DNA of 64,000 bases, taken from Bacteroidota bacterium. Lineage in GTDB: Bacteria; Bacteroidota; Bacteroidia; Flavobacteriales_D; Sanyastnellaceae. Shown one piece after another: positions 30,326 through 39,080 of the stretch (positions within the stretch are counted from its first letter, which is position 1; each line of letters begins with the position of its first letter). A program made the position numbers and the translations under genes. The notes below the pieces were generated by a model, which saw only the letters and a program-made list of their open reading frames with translations, ran no database searches and had not been told where the DNA came from. The stretch covers positions 56,615 through 120,614 of the forward strand of contig NVXE01000007.1 in assembly GCA_002746975.1 (NCBI GenBank), written 5' to 3'.

Positions 30326-31524
30326 TCGAATAGTTTTTCGAGTTCTAAATCTAACACCCGTCCTCTCAGATGAGTCTTTATTATCTTCCCATCTCTTCCT
30401 ATGAGTATAGTGTGTGGAATACTTGAAATTCCATAAGCTCTAGAGGCCGCGTTTTGCCATCCCTTCAGGTCTGACACATGATTAGGCCAAACAAGACCAT
30501 CCTGTTTAATAGCTTTAAGCCATTTGTCTTTATTGCTATCTAATGAAACAGAGAACACCTCAAATCCCTTAGAGTTATACTTATTGTATGCTAGTACAAC
30601 ATTTGGATTCTCTCTTCTACAAGGTCCACACCATGAAGCCCAGAAATCAATAAGAACCACCTTACCTCTGAGATCACTAAGTTTGCGAACGTTCCCGTCA
30701 GGGTCAGCCATTTCAATTTCAAGAGCTACATCACCTACGCCGAATTGACCGTTTTTTCTTGTTTGCTTTTTTGGAGGAGGGGGTTGGTTGGGGATAGTTC
30801 TATTTGATATAGAGGTATCGTACTTTCCCTTGAGCATTGTGTAGTAATGAGAGTCAGAGAATGTCTTAGAGAGAGATTTTATTACAGCTTTATAAGCTGC
30901 ACCGTTCTTTTTAGGATCCAAATTTTCCAGAGCTGCCAAAGTTGCTGGACTGTTAGGGTGCTGTTTTATGAAATCGATGCTTAATTTATCTAGACTTTCA
31001 ATAAGCAGCTTCATTTTCTTCGTTGTTGCAGCTTGAGCATCTCCAGAGAGTGATTGAATTGATTTTTGGGCTACAAGAAGATCGTCTTGCATAGGCATGA
31101 GTTCACTATAAAAAGTTGCAAGAAGCTCGCTGGTAGGAGATCCATCAATGACGGCATTAGATAAGTAGCCAGGATTGTCTGGAATCGCAGCCGTAACAAT
31201 AGGAGCTTCAGTAGAATCAGTGATTAGGACCACAGGCCAACGTTTATTTAAAATTAGTTGGTGGTATCCTTTCTTTAATGGAGCATCTGGTTGAAAGGAG
31301 AATTTTCCATTCGTGTCAGTTTTAGTTTCTCCGACTTTAACTAAAGTTCCATTCTTAAAGCTACGTAGAAGAATAGGAGTTGGTTCTGAAATTCCAGTGA
31401 ATTGCCCAGAAATAGTACCGGCATTTTCAAGAGCAGAATTATCTTCAGTGCATCCAGTAAATAAGAGTGTAACCGAACTTAAAAGTACGATTGAAATGTA
31501 TGTTTTAATTGTGTAAAGATTCAT
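30322..31524 (-). CDS. TlpA-like thiol-disulfide oxidoreductase lipoprotein (DUF4369 + thioredoxin fold)
   Basis: A 400-residue lipoprotein: lipobox LLFTGC near residue 25, an N-terminal beta-domain of DUF4369 type (about 35-130), a helical middle, and a C-terminal TlpA/thioredoxin domain with the redox site WASWCGPCRREN near residue 300. It likely reduces disulfides in the periplasm, for example in cytochrome maturation. It sits between lpxK and lpxH, with four-base overlaps on both sides, although its function has no obvious link to lipid A. Confidence 0.88.
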   Translation of the reverse strand: MNLYTIKTYISIVLLSSVTLLFTGCTEDNSALENAGTISGQFTGISEPTPILLRSFKNGTLVKVGETKTDTNGKFSFQPDAPLKKGYHQLILNKRWPVVLITDSTEAPIVTAAIPDNPGYLSNAVIDGSPTSELLATFYSELMPMQDDLLVAQKSIQSLSGDAQAATTKKMKLLIESLDKLSIDFIKQHPNSPATLAALENLDPKKNGAAYKAVIKSLSKTFSDSHYYTMLKGKYDTSISNRTIPNQPPPPKKQTRKNGQFGVGDVALEIEMADPDGNVRKLSDLRGKVVLIDFWASWCGPCRRENPNVVLAYNKYNSKGFEVFSVSLDSNKDKWLKAIKQDGLVWPNHVSDLKGWQNAASRAYGISSIPHTILIGRDGKIIKTHLRGRVLDLELEKLFD

Positions 31525-32585
31525 TTTGTTCTTGTTGAAGGTACAAATATCGTAGATTCAAGCCACTCATCAACCCAAATATCTATTGCTTCTTCATCGT
31601 GCCATTTTACCGACATAGGTATTACCTCTAATCGAACATCTTTTAATACATTCTTAAAAGGTTTTATTCTCACGGCATCTTTAGCTGTAGTTACTATCGC
31701 TTCTAGATTTTCTGATTTCACGCATATAACCCAACTCTTCACGTCTTTTTCTGTGAATTCGTAGTGATCAGAGTATGATTGTCGTCTTACAACATTCCAT
31801 TTTGAGGCCAAACCATTCATAAATACTTCAGGAGTAGCAATACCACTTACAGCAATAACTCTAGGCCTTTCACTTTTATTTACCCTTTCAACTTCAACTT
31901 CATTTTCTACAATCATTTCAGAGGAGAATACTCTAATACTAGCTTCGTTTTGTTTTCGAGAAGGGGGGAGGGGGAGTTCCTTTTTATCTGAGTTTCGGGT
32001 ATAAATCCACGCGTCAAAAAAATTAGCTCGGTACTTCAGGTCACGTAAATCTCCAGAAGGAATAAGAGTTTGGTTTGTTAGAGGTCTATTTGAGTCAATA
32101 AGTAGAACAGACCTATCAGGAATTAATGCTCTATGTTGCAACCCGTCATCTAGCACAACAACTTTTACTTGGGGGAATTTTTTAGAAATAGCGTCTATCC
32201 CTTCTAGCCTGTTTTCACAAACAGTAATATGATGATTCGGATTTAATAGTTTGAGGAGTTTAGGTTCGTCACCCACTAAATGCCAATCAGTATCTTCTTC
32301 TACGACAAAAAAACCTCTAGTTTTTCGTCCAAACCCTCGACTCAATAGAGCAACGTATTCAATTCCACCAAGTTTTCTAGAAAGGATATCAAGAAAAGCA
32401 GATGCGTGAGGGGTTTTGCCGGTGCCTCCAGCGTGTAAATTTCCAATAACCAGTGTCGGAAGACTTCCTTTTCGGCTTTTTTTAATACGAAAATCATAGG
32501 CCCAATGCCTTAAATACAGCACAACTGCATGAAGTGCCGTAATAGGAGCTAATAAAACTCGTCTTATAAGTATCTTAGTCGTCAT
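31521..32585 (-). CDS. lpxK: Tetraacyldisaccharide 4'-kinase
   Basis: A 354-residue lipid A kinase with an N-terminal membrane-associated helix (RRVLLAPITALHAVVLYLRHW), the unusual Walker A of the family (VIGNLHAGGTGKTPHASAF, about residues 47-65) and the Walker B-like VVLDDGLQHRAL. It phosphorylates the 4' position of the lipid A disaccharide. It is the first gene of the lpxK-TlpA-lpxH operon. Its start codon overlaps that of the divergent nif3-like gene (shared CATG at 32583-32586). Confidence 0.95.
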   Translation of the reverse strand: MTTKILIRRVLLAPITALHAVVLYLRHWAYDFRIKKSRKGSLPTLVIGNLHAGGTGKTPHASAFLDILSRKLGGIEYVALLSRGFGRKTRGFFVVEEDTDWHLVGDEPKLLKLLNPNHHITVCENRLEGIDAISKKFPQVKVVVLDDGLQHRALIPDRSVLLIDSNRPLTNQTLIPSGDLRDLKYRANFFDAWIYTRNSDKKELPLPPSRKQNEASIRVFSSEMIVENEVEVERVNKSERPRVIAVSGIATPEVFMNGLASKWNVVRRQSYSDHYEFTEKDVKSWVICVKSENLEAIVTTAKDAVRIKPFKNVLKDVRLEVIPMSVKWHDEEAIDIWVDEWLESTIFVPSTRTK

Positions 32586-33702
32586 GGAATCTCAGAACGC
32601 CCTGAAGGTACGCGACATTACGCGTTTGTTAGAGGAGTGGGCACCTCCCTTTCTACAAGAGTCTTATGATAACTCTGGATTAATAGTGGGTAGCTTAGAC
32701 GCCACTATTACGAAAGTGCTTGTCTCTCTAGATTGTACAGAAGAAGTAGTAAAAGAGGCAGAACGCGAGGGAGCAGGACTTATTGTAAGTCACCATCCAA
32801 TTGTCTTTTCAGGATTGAAGAGATTGACTGGTGCAAATTACGTTGAGCGAACAGTGCTTAGGGCGATAAAATCAGGAATCGCACTCTACGCAATTCACAC
32901 AAATCTCGATAACATTAAGTCAGGAGTTAACTTCGAGTTAGCAACTGCTCTAGGCTGTCTACCAGAATCGTTAAAGATACTTCGCCCTAAAGCAGATCTA
33001 CTGGATAAAGTTACCGTTTACTGTCCAGAAGATCATCTTGAAAAAGTTAAGGAAGCGATGTTTTCTGTAGGTGCAGGAAGCATCGGGAACTACGATAATT
33101 GTAGTTTTTCTTCATCTGGAGAGTCTACTTTTAGACCAAACCAATATGCCTCCCCATTTGTTGGAGAAATAGGAGAGAAGTACAGTGGTTCTGAAGCGAA
33201 AATAGAGGTCTTAGTAGAGAGATGGAAGACAGGAAATGTCATTTCTGCTGCTTCTCAAGTTCATCCTTACGAGGAAATGGCCTATTTCATCACTCCAATT
33301 TCCAATAAAGAAAAAAATATCGGGGCTGGAATGATAGGGAAATTGGCTGAGCCTATCGAGTGGCAAACCTTTCTTGAAAATACAAAATCAGCACTTAATG
33401 TCACACACCTAAAGCATACCTATCCTCCTAAAGAAAAGGTCCGTACTATCGCTGTTTGTGGAGGTTCAGGAGCATTTTTGTTGCGTGATGCGATATCTAA
33501 AAACGCAGATGTTTTCGTAACGTCAGATTTTAAATATCATGAATTTTTTGATGCTGAAAACAAGATATTAATAGCCGATGTTGGACATTATGAAAGCGAA
33601 TGGCGAACAAGTAACTTGATTGTCAGTAGAATCAATCATAAATTCACTAATTTCGCGGTTCGTTTGGCAACAACTAATACGAACCCTGTTCAAATCCGTT
33701 GA
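32584..33702 (+). CDS. Nif3-like dinuclear metal centre protein with inserted PII-like domain
   Basis: A 372-residue Nif3/YbgI/YqfO family protein. Metal-binding His/Asp/Glu lie in LIVSHHPIVFSG, YAIHTNLDNIKSGVN and IADVGHYESE. Residues about 140-240 form the middle insertion seen in YqfO-type members. Members have been linked to GTP cyclohydrolase I or RNA processing; the exact function is unsettled. It probably forms an operon with the coiled-coil gene that follows after 19 bases, an association well known in bacteria. Confidence 0.92.
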   Translation: MESQNALKVRDITRLLEEWAPPFLQESYDNSGLIVGSLDATITKVLVSLDCTEEVVKEAEREGAGLIVSHHPIVFSGLKRLTGANYVERTVLRAIKSGIALYAIHTNLDNIKSGVNFELATALGCLPESLKILRPKADLLDKVTVYCPEDHLEKVKEAMFSVGAGSIGNYDNCSFSSSGESTFRPNQYASPFVGEIGEKYSGSEAKIEVLVERWKTGNVISAASQVHPYEEMAYFITPISNKEKNIGAGMIGKLAEPIEWQTFLENTKSALNVTHLKHTYPPKEKVRTIAVCGGSGAFLLRDAISKNADVFVTSDFKYHEFFDAENKILIADVGHYESEWRTSNLIVSRINHKFTNFAVRLATTNTNPVQIR

Positions 33703-33721
33703 TTTACAACCTAGTGACCCC

Positions 33722-34522
33722 ATGGCAACTAAAAAGACCCTTAATGCAGAGGATAGACTCCGCGCTTTGTATGACTTACAACTTATCGATAGCCGTATCG
33801 ACCGCATACGTGTGGTTCGTGGTGAGCTACCTTTAGAGGTTGAAGATCTTGAAAATGATATTGCTGGTCTCTCTACTCGTCTAGAAAAGATGGAGGAGGA
33901 GAATGATATGGTAACTCAGAGAATTACTGCTTATGAAATTCAAATTAAGGAAAGTCAATCCCTTATTGAAAAATATGAAGAGCAGCAGAATAACGTGCGT
34001 AATAATCGCGAGTTTGAATCTTTGAATAAAGAAGTTGAATACCAAACTTTAGAGATAGAACTATGTGAGAAGCGTATTCGCGAGTGCAAAGCTCAACAGA
34101 TTCAGAAATCAGAAGGTTTAGAGAATCTTCGCGCGAAAAATGAACAGCGTACTGCAGATCTCGCTTCTAAGCAGTCTGAGTTAGAAGAAATCATTGCAGA
34201 AACTCAAGCTGAAGAGGAGGTACTACTTAAGCAAAGTGAGAAGATGGCAAAAACTATCGACGATCGTTTACTGAGAACCTACACTAGAATTCGTGGAGCA
34301 GCAAAGAACGGTTTGGCAGTAGTTCCTATTGAACGACAGGCAAGTGCAGGAACTTTTATTAAGATTCCACCACAACGTCAAATTGACATCGCTCAGCGTA
34401 AGCAAATTATCGTTGACGAGCACAGTGGACGTATCCTAGTTGATAAAGCTCTTGCAGAAGAAGAGCGTGAACGTATGGATACTATTATGAATAAAGAGCT
34501 GAAGAAGCTTAAGAAAGCGTAA
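33722..34522 (+). CDS. CT398-like coiled-coil hairpin protein with degenerate zinc ribbon
   Basis: From ATG 33722 (MATKKTLNAED) the product is 266 residues. Residues about 15-185 are a long antiparallel coiled coil, including the conserved NNREFESLNKEVEY motif. The C-terminal part aligns with the C4 zinc ribbon of the family, but the four Cys are replaced: the usual C-G-G-C is SAGT and the usual C-x-x-C is DEHS, while IPPQRQIDIAQR and SGRILVD are kept. The fold may therefore exist without zinc. The longer frame from 33620 lies inside nif3 and was rejected. Confidence 0.88.
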   Translation: MATKKTLNAEDRLRALYDLQLIDSRIDRIRVVRGELPLEVEDLENDIAGLSTRLEKMEEENDMVTQRITAYEIQIKESQSLIEKYEEQQNNVRNNREFESLNKEVEYQTLEIELCEKRIRECKAQQIQKSEGLENLRAKNEQRTADLASKQSELEEIIAETQAEEEVLLKQSEKMAKTIDDRLLRTYTRIRGAAKNGLAVVPIERQASAGTFIKIPPQRQIDIAQRKQIIVDEHSGRILVDKALAEEERERMDTIMNKELKKLKKA

Positions 34523-34549
34523 TTATTTACGTATTTTAAATAGAATTTG

Positions 34550-34578
34550 AAAGGCTCGCACAATGCGGGCCTTTTTTT
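34550..34578 (+). terminator. Rho-independent terminator after the coiled-coil gene
   Basis: AAAGGCTCGCA (34550-34560), loop CAA, TGCGGGCCTTT (34564-34574) with one wobble, then TTTT. It overlaps the stop codon of the convergent porin gene at 34577, so the two transcripts meet here. Confidence 0.88.
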
Positions 34579-36094
34579 ATATTCTAAACCCAGCACCTAT
34601 TGATAACATCCCTAAAGATCTGTCAACCTGCAAGGGGCTTCCTTGTAGTAGTGGGTCTATAAGATATAGATCTTCAGAATACCAAGTCCTATTCCAGGCA
34701 AAGCCTGCGTACCATCTTTCATTTCTATATTCACCTCCTAGACTGGCATTAAATTGTGATGGATCAGAAAGAACTCCAGATTGATGTGAGTAAGGAGAAG
34801 TAGATATTCCTGTTCCCACTCTTAATCGAAAATCCTTAGCGACTCGTACTTCTAGTCCCACACGTGCCTCATGTCCTCGTCTGTAGATATCGTTTACGGT
34901 TTGGTTTTCCGTTTCGAACGAGTAACCTGTCGACATCCACCCATCAATACTCTTTAATTTTCCTCTACTATAATCAACGGATTCGTAGTCTGTGGAGATT
35001 ATGGCATATTTCCCTAAAACGAAAGATCCACTTACTATAAATCTTGACGGGGTTATTATCAAATACTCGTATGCTCCGTCTGGTGAGCTTTCTTCATATA
35101 GGTCCCCATCTTTCCAAACACTTCTCATAGAAGTGCTGTAACTATCGGTTAATTTTAGTCGCGAAGGACTATGCCATGCGAGTCCTACTCGTAACCAATC
35201 TGTAACTTTGGCGATAGCTCCTAGTTTGGCAGAAATGCCTGAACCTTGAACATCTAAATTTTCTACATAAGTCCAAGAAGCTAAGTCCGTTCCTTCCTCT
35301 GTGGGTATTTCTTCGTGGCGAGACTCTTCAGAAAAAGTGACTTTTGAAGTACTTATAGTTGCGCCTATGCTAAGCCAATCCCTAAATGTGCCGCCCATAG
35401 AGTATTGAGTATCCCCAATATTGCCACTCCTTTCTATCCTGCGATTAAGAGTAACCGCGGTGTCAGTATTAAACGGAGTGATATAATCAACATTACTTTC
35501 TCCATCAGGGTCTAACAGATAAGTATACCATGCAAGAGATGCTGTGTAAGGAAATGCAATACCGTCGTTAAGGTCTGCGTTATGGGTACCCTGTGCCAAA
35601 CCTTGAAATACACCTAGTAAACTTCCGTTAAGATTTGCATTTTCTAATAAGAGTCGTTGGTCGTAAATAGCTTGCTTTACGTGAGTAACCCCCATGGTAA
35701 CGAATGGCCAATCTGGATTTACGCTAGGGGTAGTTATCACAACTCCTATGGCACCGAGAGAGCCAGAAATGTCGGTTTCTATATTCGAAGCCCCTCCTAA
35801 AGTTGATTTGGTTCCACTAGAATGAATGCCTGCGGAAAAACTAGCATCCCCTCTTCTATACATACCTATTCCAGCAGGGTTTATACCTATAGACCCTATA
35901 TCGGCACCTAACGATCCAAAGGCTCCTCCCATGCCCATAGTTCTAATTGAACCAGCGCGGTTGAGTCTACTGTAGCGAAGCACATCAATCTCATTTTGTC
36001 CAGAAACGTTAGTAGTAATACTAAAGAACGATAATGTAATAAGTGTAATCCCCCAAGCACGCAGTCTTCTGCATGATCTAAATGTCTTTTTCAT
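34577..36094 (-). CDS. Outer-membrane transport protein, OmpP1/FadL type
   Basis: A 505-residue outer-membrane beta-barrel with a signal peptide (cleavage near NVSGQ, about residue 33). The N-terminal LRYSRLNRAGSIRTMGMGGAFGSLGADIGSIGINPAGIGMYRRGD stretch is the conserved hatch region of the Bacteroidota OmpP1/FadL group, and the C-terminus ends with alternating strands (SIGAGFRI). It likely admits hydrophobic compounds. It lies 9 bases after the low-complexity lipoprotein gene, so both are probably co-transcribed. Confidence 0.88.
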   Translation of the reverse strand: MKKTFRSCRRLRAWGITLITLSFFSITTNVSGQNEIDVLRYSRLNRAGSIRTMGMGGAFGSLGADIGSIGINPAGIGMYRRGDASFSAGIHSSGTKSTLGGASNIETDISGSLGAIGVVITTPSVNPDWPFVTMGVTHVKQAIYDQRLLLENANLNGSLLGVFQGLAQGTHNADLNDGIAFPYTASLAWYTYLLDPDGESNVDYITPFNTDTAVTLNRRIERSGNIGDTQYSMGGTFRDWLSIGATISTSKVTFSEESRHEEIPTEEGTDLASWTYVENLDVQGSGISAKLGAIAKVTDWLRVGLAWHSPSRLKLTDSYSTSMRSVWKDGDLYEESSPDGAYEYLIITPSRFIVSGSFVLGKYAIISTDYESVDYSRGKLKSIDGWMSTGYSFETENQTVNDIYRRGHEARVGLEVRVAKDFRLRVGTGISTSPYSHQSGVLSDPSQFNASLGGEYRNERWYAGFAWNRTWYSEDLYLIDPLLQGSPLQVDRSLGMLSIGAGFRI

Positions 36095-36103
36095 AGAAAT
36101 GTA

Positions 36104-36973
36104 TTATGGACGTCCCCCAGACCTACCTGATGAATTACTCGGTCTACTTGAAGAAGACCTAGTACTCGAATTATTCGAGTTAGAATTAGACCCTCTACCA
36201 GGGGAAGAACCACGAGTTAAAGAGTTTGAATGATTATTCCGATTATTCCGATAATTAGTTTGGCCTTGAGTACCTGACTCATTACTTATACCACGAGTTT
36301 TCGTCTCAAATTTAGTAGATACATTTCCCGAGTTTCCACTAGAGTCGTTCTGAATTTCAGCGCTTTGGTTTCTGTTCGTCAATAACCTACCGCCAGAATA
36401 ATTGCTGTTCAATAAAGTGTTTGTCAAAATGGGAGTTCTAGGCCCAACTAATACAGAACTCGTATTGTAAAACACATCACTTCCTCCAAACCCACCAAAC
36501 CCACCGTTATAACCATAACCGTTATAACCATAAGGATTGTAACCCCCATAATAATTCCCATAACTATATGGGTTATATCCACCGTATCCACCGTAATTTC
36601 CTGCTCCGTAAGGGTTAAAGTATGAGCTAAGGCCTAGCCCTCCTATTTGGTTGAAATTATTTGAAAAAGGGTTGTTGTATGGATTTGAGTATGGGTTTGA
36701 GTATGGATTGTAGTAAGGGTTATTGAAGCTACTGTTATAATTATCGTTATAAAAATTGTATTCATAGTACTCTTCGTCAGTGTCTAGGGTTTCTAGATCT
36801 TTTGAAGCAAAGGCCAAATATTCTGCGTCTGTAATGAATTCTTCGGTAGTTGAAAGGTATAATTCGTCGGATTCAAGAGAAGATGAGAGGTTTGGGCTAA
36901 TGCCACAACCTGAAAAAACACCCACAACGAGTAGGAGGAGGGGGCTTTTGTATAAATGTGTAATTAAATCCAT
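36104..36973 (-). CDS. Low-complexity Asn/Tyr/Gly/Ser-rich lipoprotein
   Basis: A 289-residue protein with a lipoprotein signal (VVGVFSGC, Cys about residue 23). A short acidic region (about 30-75) follows, then a tract of repeated NPY(S/N) units and YGGY/GYNG units (about 80-170), and a Ser/Asn/Arg/Gly-rich tail (200-289). Most of the chain should be disordered. It has no recognisable domain; the pairing with an OmpP1 gene is the only functional hint. It is divergent from proS. Confidence 0.75.
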   Translation of the reverse strand: MDLITHLYKSPLLLLVVGVFSGCGISPNLSSSLESDELYLSTTEEFITDAEYLAFASKDLETLDTDEEYYEYNFYNDNYNSSFNNPYYNPYSNPYSNPYNNPFSNNFNQIGGLGLSSYFNPYGAGNYGGYGGYNPYSYGNYYGGYNPYGYNGYGYNGGFGGFGGSDVFYNTSSVLVGPRTPILTNTLLNSNYSGGRLLTNRNQSAEIQNDSSGNSGNVSTKFETKTRGISNESGTQGQTNYRNNRNNHSNSLTRGSSPGRGSNSNSNNSSTRSSSSRPSNSSGRSGGRP

Positions 36974-37067
36974 GAGCTTTATAGATTAGCAAGGTAATCA
37001 AATTCGTACTTTCGCAATGCGAATAGCATCACGCATTCGTAATTACACAAATCGTACCAAAAACGAA

Positions 37068-38540
37068 ATGGCGAAGAAAATTACCTCTAGAAGCGAAGAT
37101 TATAGCAAATGGTATAATGATATAGTCGTTGACGCTGATCTTGCACAACACTCTGATGTGAAGGGATGCATGGTGATTAAACCTTATGGCTATGCTATTT
37201 GGGAGAGGATGAAAGATGTCCTCGATAAGAAATTTAAGGAGACGGGGCATATGAATGCTTATTTCCCATTATTAATTCCTAAGAGCTACTTTTCAAAAGA
37301 AGCCGCACACGTTGAGGGTTTCGCTAAGGAATGCGCTGTGGTTACTCACTACCGATTAATGAATGATCCTAATGGGGGTGGTGTGATTGTGGATCCTGAT
37401 GCGAAGCTAGAGGAGGAACTCATCATCCGTCCTACGTCTGAAACGATTATTTGGAATACATATAGAAAGTGGATTCAAAGCTATCGCGACTTGCCTTTGC
37501 TCATAAACCAATGGGCGAATGTAGTTCGGTGGGAGATGCGTACAAGGCTATTTCTAAGAACTACAGAATTTTTATGGCAGGAGGGTCACACGGCCCATGC
37601 AACTAAGACAGAAGCTCAGGAGGAGACAAGTCGTATGCTTGAGGTGTACGCTGACTTCGCCGAGGGTTGGATGGCGATGCCCGTTATCAAAGGGAATAAA
37701 ACTGAGTCTGAGCGTTTCGCCGGCGCTTTAGACACCTTGTGTATTGAGGCTAGAATGCAGGATGGAAAGGCTCTTCAGGCAGGTACGTCTCATTTTTTAG
37801 GCCAAAACTTCGCTCGCGCTTTCGACGTGAAGTTCGCTACAAAAGAGGGTGGACAAGAACTGGTTTGGGCTACTTCGTGGGGAGTATCTACCCGCCTAAT
37901 GGGAGCCCTCGTCATGACTCACTCCGACGATGCAGGTCTCGTTCTACCTCCTAAGCTCGCTCCGATTGAAGTAGTAATCGTACCTATCTACAAAGGTCAG
38001 GACCAAATGGACGAAATCGTTTCTAAGTGCCGCGAGATCGAATCGCAACTACGCGATGCCGGCATCCGCGTAAAGCTCGACGCCGACGACTCCAAGCGGT
38101 CAGGATGGAAATTTGCCGAGTACGAACTCAAGGGCGTTCCGCTCCGCCTCGCTATCGGACCACGTGATCTAGAAAAAGGCTCTTGCGAGCTCGCACGCCG
38201 AGATACCCGCACGAAATCGTTCGAGTCCCTAGAAAATATCGCTACCCACGTCCGCACTCTACTCGACACGATACAGAATGACCTACTTTCTACAGCTCAA
38301 ACTCGCCTTAAAGAAAATACCGTCACAGTCGATACCTGGGCGGAGTTCAAGGCAGCTATTAAAGCCGAAAAGTTCGTTATGGCACATTGGGACGGTACCT
38401 CAAAAACCGAAGACTGGATCTCTCAAGACACTAAAGCTTCCATTCGTTGTCTTCCTTTTGACACCGAGATTACTCCAGGAATCTGTGTAAAGACGGGTAA
38501 TCCGAGCCCTCGCCGAGTCCTTTTCGCTAAAGCATATTAA
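37068..38540 (+). CDS. proS: Prolyl-tRNA synthetase, archaeal/eukaryotic type (ProS type 3)
   Basis: From ATG 37068 ([16 protein letters not shown]) the product is 490 residues. Class II motif 2/3 regions are visible ([50 protein letters not shown]), followed by the anticodon-binding domain and a C-terminal domain ending in Tyr (VLFAKAY). No bacterial-type editing insertion is present, so this is the short type found in Bacteroidota. An upstream frame from 37017 would add 17 residues and is less likely. The 3' third is notably GC-rich (see findings). Confidence 0.96.
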   Translation: MAKKITSRSEDYSKWYNDIVVDADLAQHSDVKGCMVIKPYGYAIWERMKDVLDKKFKETGHMNAYFPLLIPKSYFSKEAAHVEGFAKECAVVTHYRLMNDPNGGGVIVDPDAKLEEELIIRPTSETIIWNTYRKWIQSYRDLPLLINQWANVVRWEMRTRLFLRTTEFLWQEGHTAHATKTEAQEETSRMLEVYADFAEGWMAMPVIKGNKTESERFAGALDTLCIEARMQDGKALQAGTSHFLGQNFARAFDVKFATKEGGQELVWATSWGVSTRLMGALVMTHSDDAGLVLPPKLAPIEVVIVPIYKGQDQMDEIVSKCREIESQLRDAGIRVKLDADDSKRSGWKFAEYELKGVPLRLAIGPRDLEKGSCELARRDTRTKSFESLENIATHVRTLLDTIQNDLLSTAQTRLKENTVTVDTWAEFKAAIKAEKFVMAHWDGTSKTEDWISQDTKASIRCLPFDTEITPGICVKTGNPSPRRVLFAKAY

Positions 38541-38596
38541 TTTTAGCTCAGGTGCTTGTGATAATAGAAAGTATAACTATCTTTGCGCTCCTCTAT

Positions 38597-38668
38597 GGCC
38601 CGTTCGTCTAGGGGTTAGGACGCCAGGTTTTCATCCTGGTAGCAGGGGTTCGAATCCCCTACGGGCTA
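38597..38668 (+). tRNA. tRNA-Glu (anticodon UUC)
   Basis: A 72-base cloverleaf. The acceptor arms GGCCCGT and ACGGGCT pair (first pair G-U), the D arm is GTCT...GGAC, the anticodon stem CCAGG/CCTGG encloses TTTTCAT with anticodon TTC, and the T arm is AGGGG-TTCGAAT-CCCCT. The discriminator is A. CCA is not encoded (ACAAC follows). Single tRNA, 56 bases after proS, followed by a terminator. Confidence 0.96.
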
Positions 38669-38683
38669 CAACAAAAGCAAAAG

Positions 38684-38708
38684 AACCGCGCACCAGCGCG
38701 GTTTTTTT
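38684..38708 (+). terminator. Rho-independent terminator of tRNA-Glu
   Basis: AACCGCGC (38684-38691), loop ACCA, GCGCGGTT (38696-38703), then TTTTT. Perfect 8-base stem and T-tract 15 bases after the tRNA. The T-tract is also the start of the outer arm of the structured element that follows. Confidence 0.95.
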
Positions 38709-38885
38709 GTGCCCGAACTTTCGCACAAAAAAAAACAGAACGTCGCAAAGCGCGAGAGGGCGGGTGTGTGAACCCACCCGAGCGTAGCTCGAGGTGGGGG
38801 AGGGCGCCCAATCCTCTCGATGAGGCATCGCCTCACGTTCTGATTTTTTTTACGATAACGAAAAACCGAAATCGGGCACAAAAAA
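38703..38885. other. Large nested inverted-repeat element without ORF; possible structured RNA
   Basis: Three nested pairs of arms are visible. Outer: TTTTTTGTGCCCGA (38703-38716) with its exact complement at 38872-38885. Middle: nine A plus CAGAACGT (38727-38743) with ACGTTCTG plus A and eight T (38835-38851), one mismatch in 17. Inner: CGAGAGG (38753-38759) with CCTCTCG (38813-38819). Inside are further hairpins: CCCACC.GAGC-GTA-GCTC..GGTGGG (about 38773-38797) and TGAGGC-ATC-GCCTCA (38821-38835). The T-tract at 38844-38851 would make the middle stem a terminator on the + strand, and the A-tract at 38727-38735 does so on the - strand. No reading frame has coding character. Confidence 0.7.
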
Positions 38886-38917
38886 CTTCCCGACAGCACC
38901 GCCAAGTCGAGGAAGTT
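38884..38917. repeat. Long hairpin directly after the nested element
   Basis: AACTTCCCGAC (38884-38894) pairs with GTCGAGGAAGTT (38906-38917) around an 11-base loop; 11 pairs with one bulged A. It abuts the outer arm of the preceding element. The rest of 38918-39080 contains a run of eight C (38944-38951), a GA-rich stretch (38966-38991) and A+T-rich sequence; I see no gene in it. Confidence 0.6.
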
Positions 38918-39080
38918 CTGTTGCTTTTCCGTTGAGTACTACGCCCCCCCCGCCAGGGATCACGACCGAACGAGTAAAGCGAGCGAGGGAGTAATCACCG
39001 ATTTTAAACACTTAAAATCATTAAATCCTGTTCTCAAAACTATAGCGATTTTTCTTCACTTTCTCATAATCTTTTCAGTT

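Noticed and set aside
33620-33721. N-terminal extension of the CT398-like protein
   Set aside because: Lies inside the 3' part of the nif3-like gene in another frame; ATG 33722 matches the family start.
38631-38905. Two minus-strand open frames across tRNA-Glu and the GC-rich element
   Set aside because: They run through the tRNA and its terminator, and their amino acid composition is explained by the inverted repeats; not genes.
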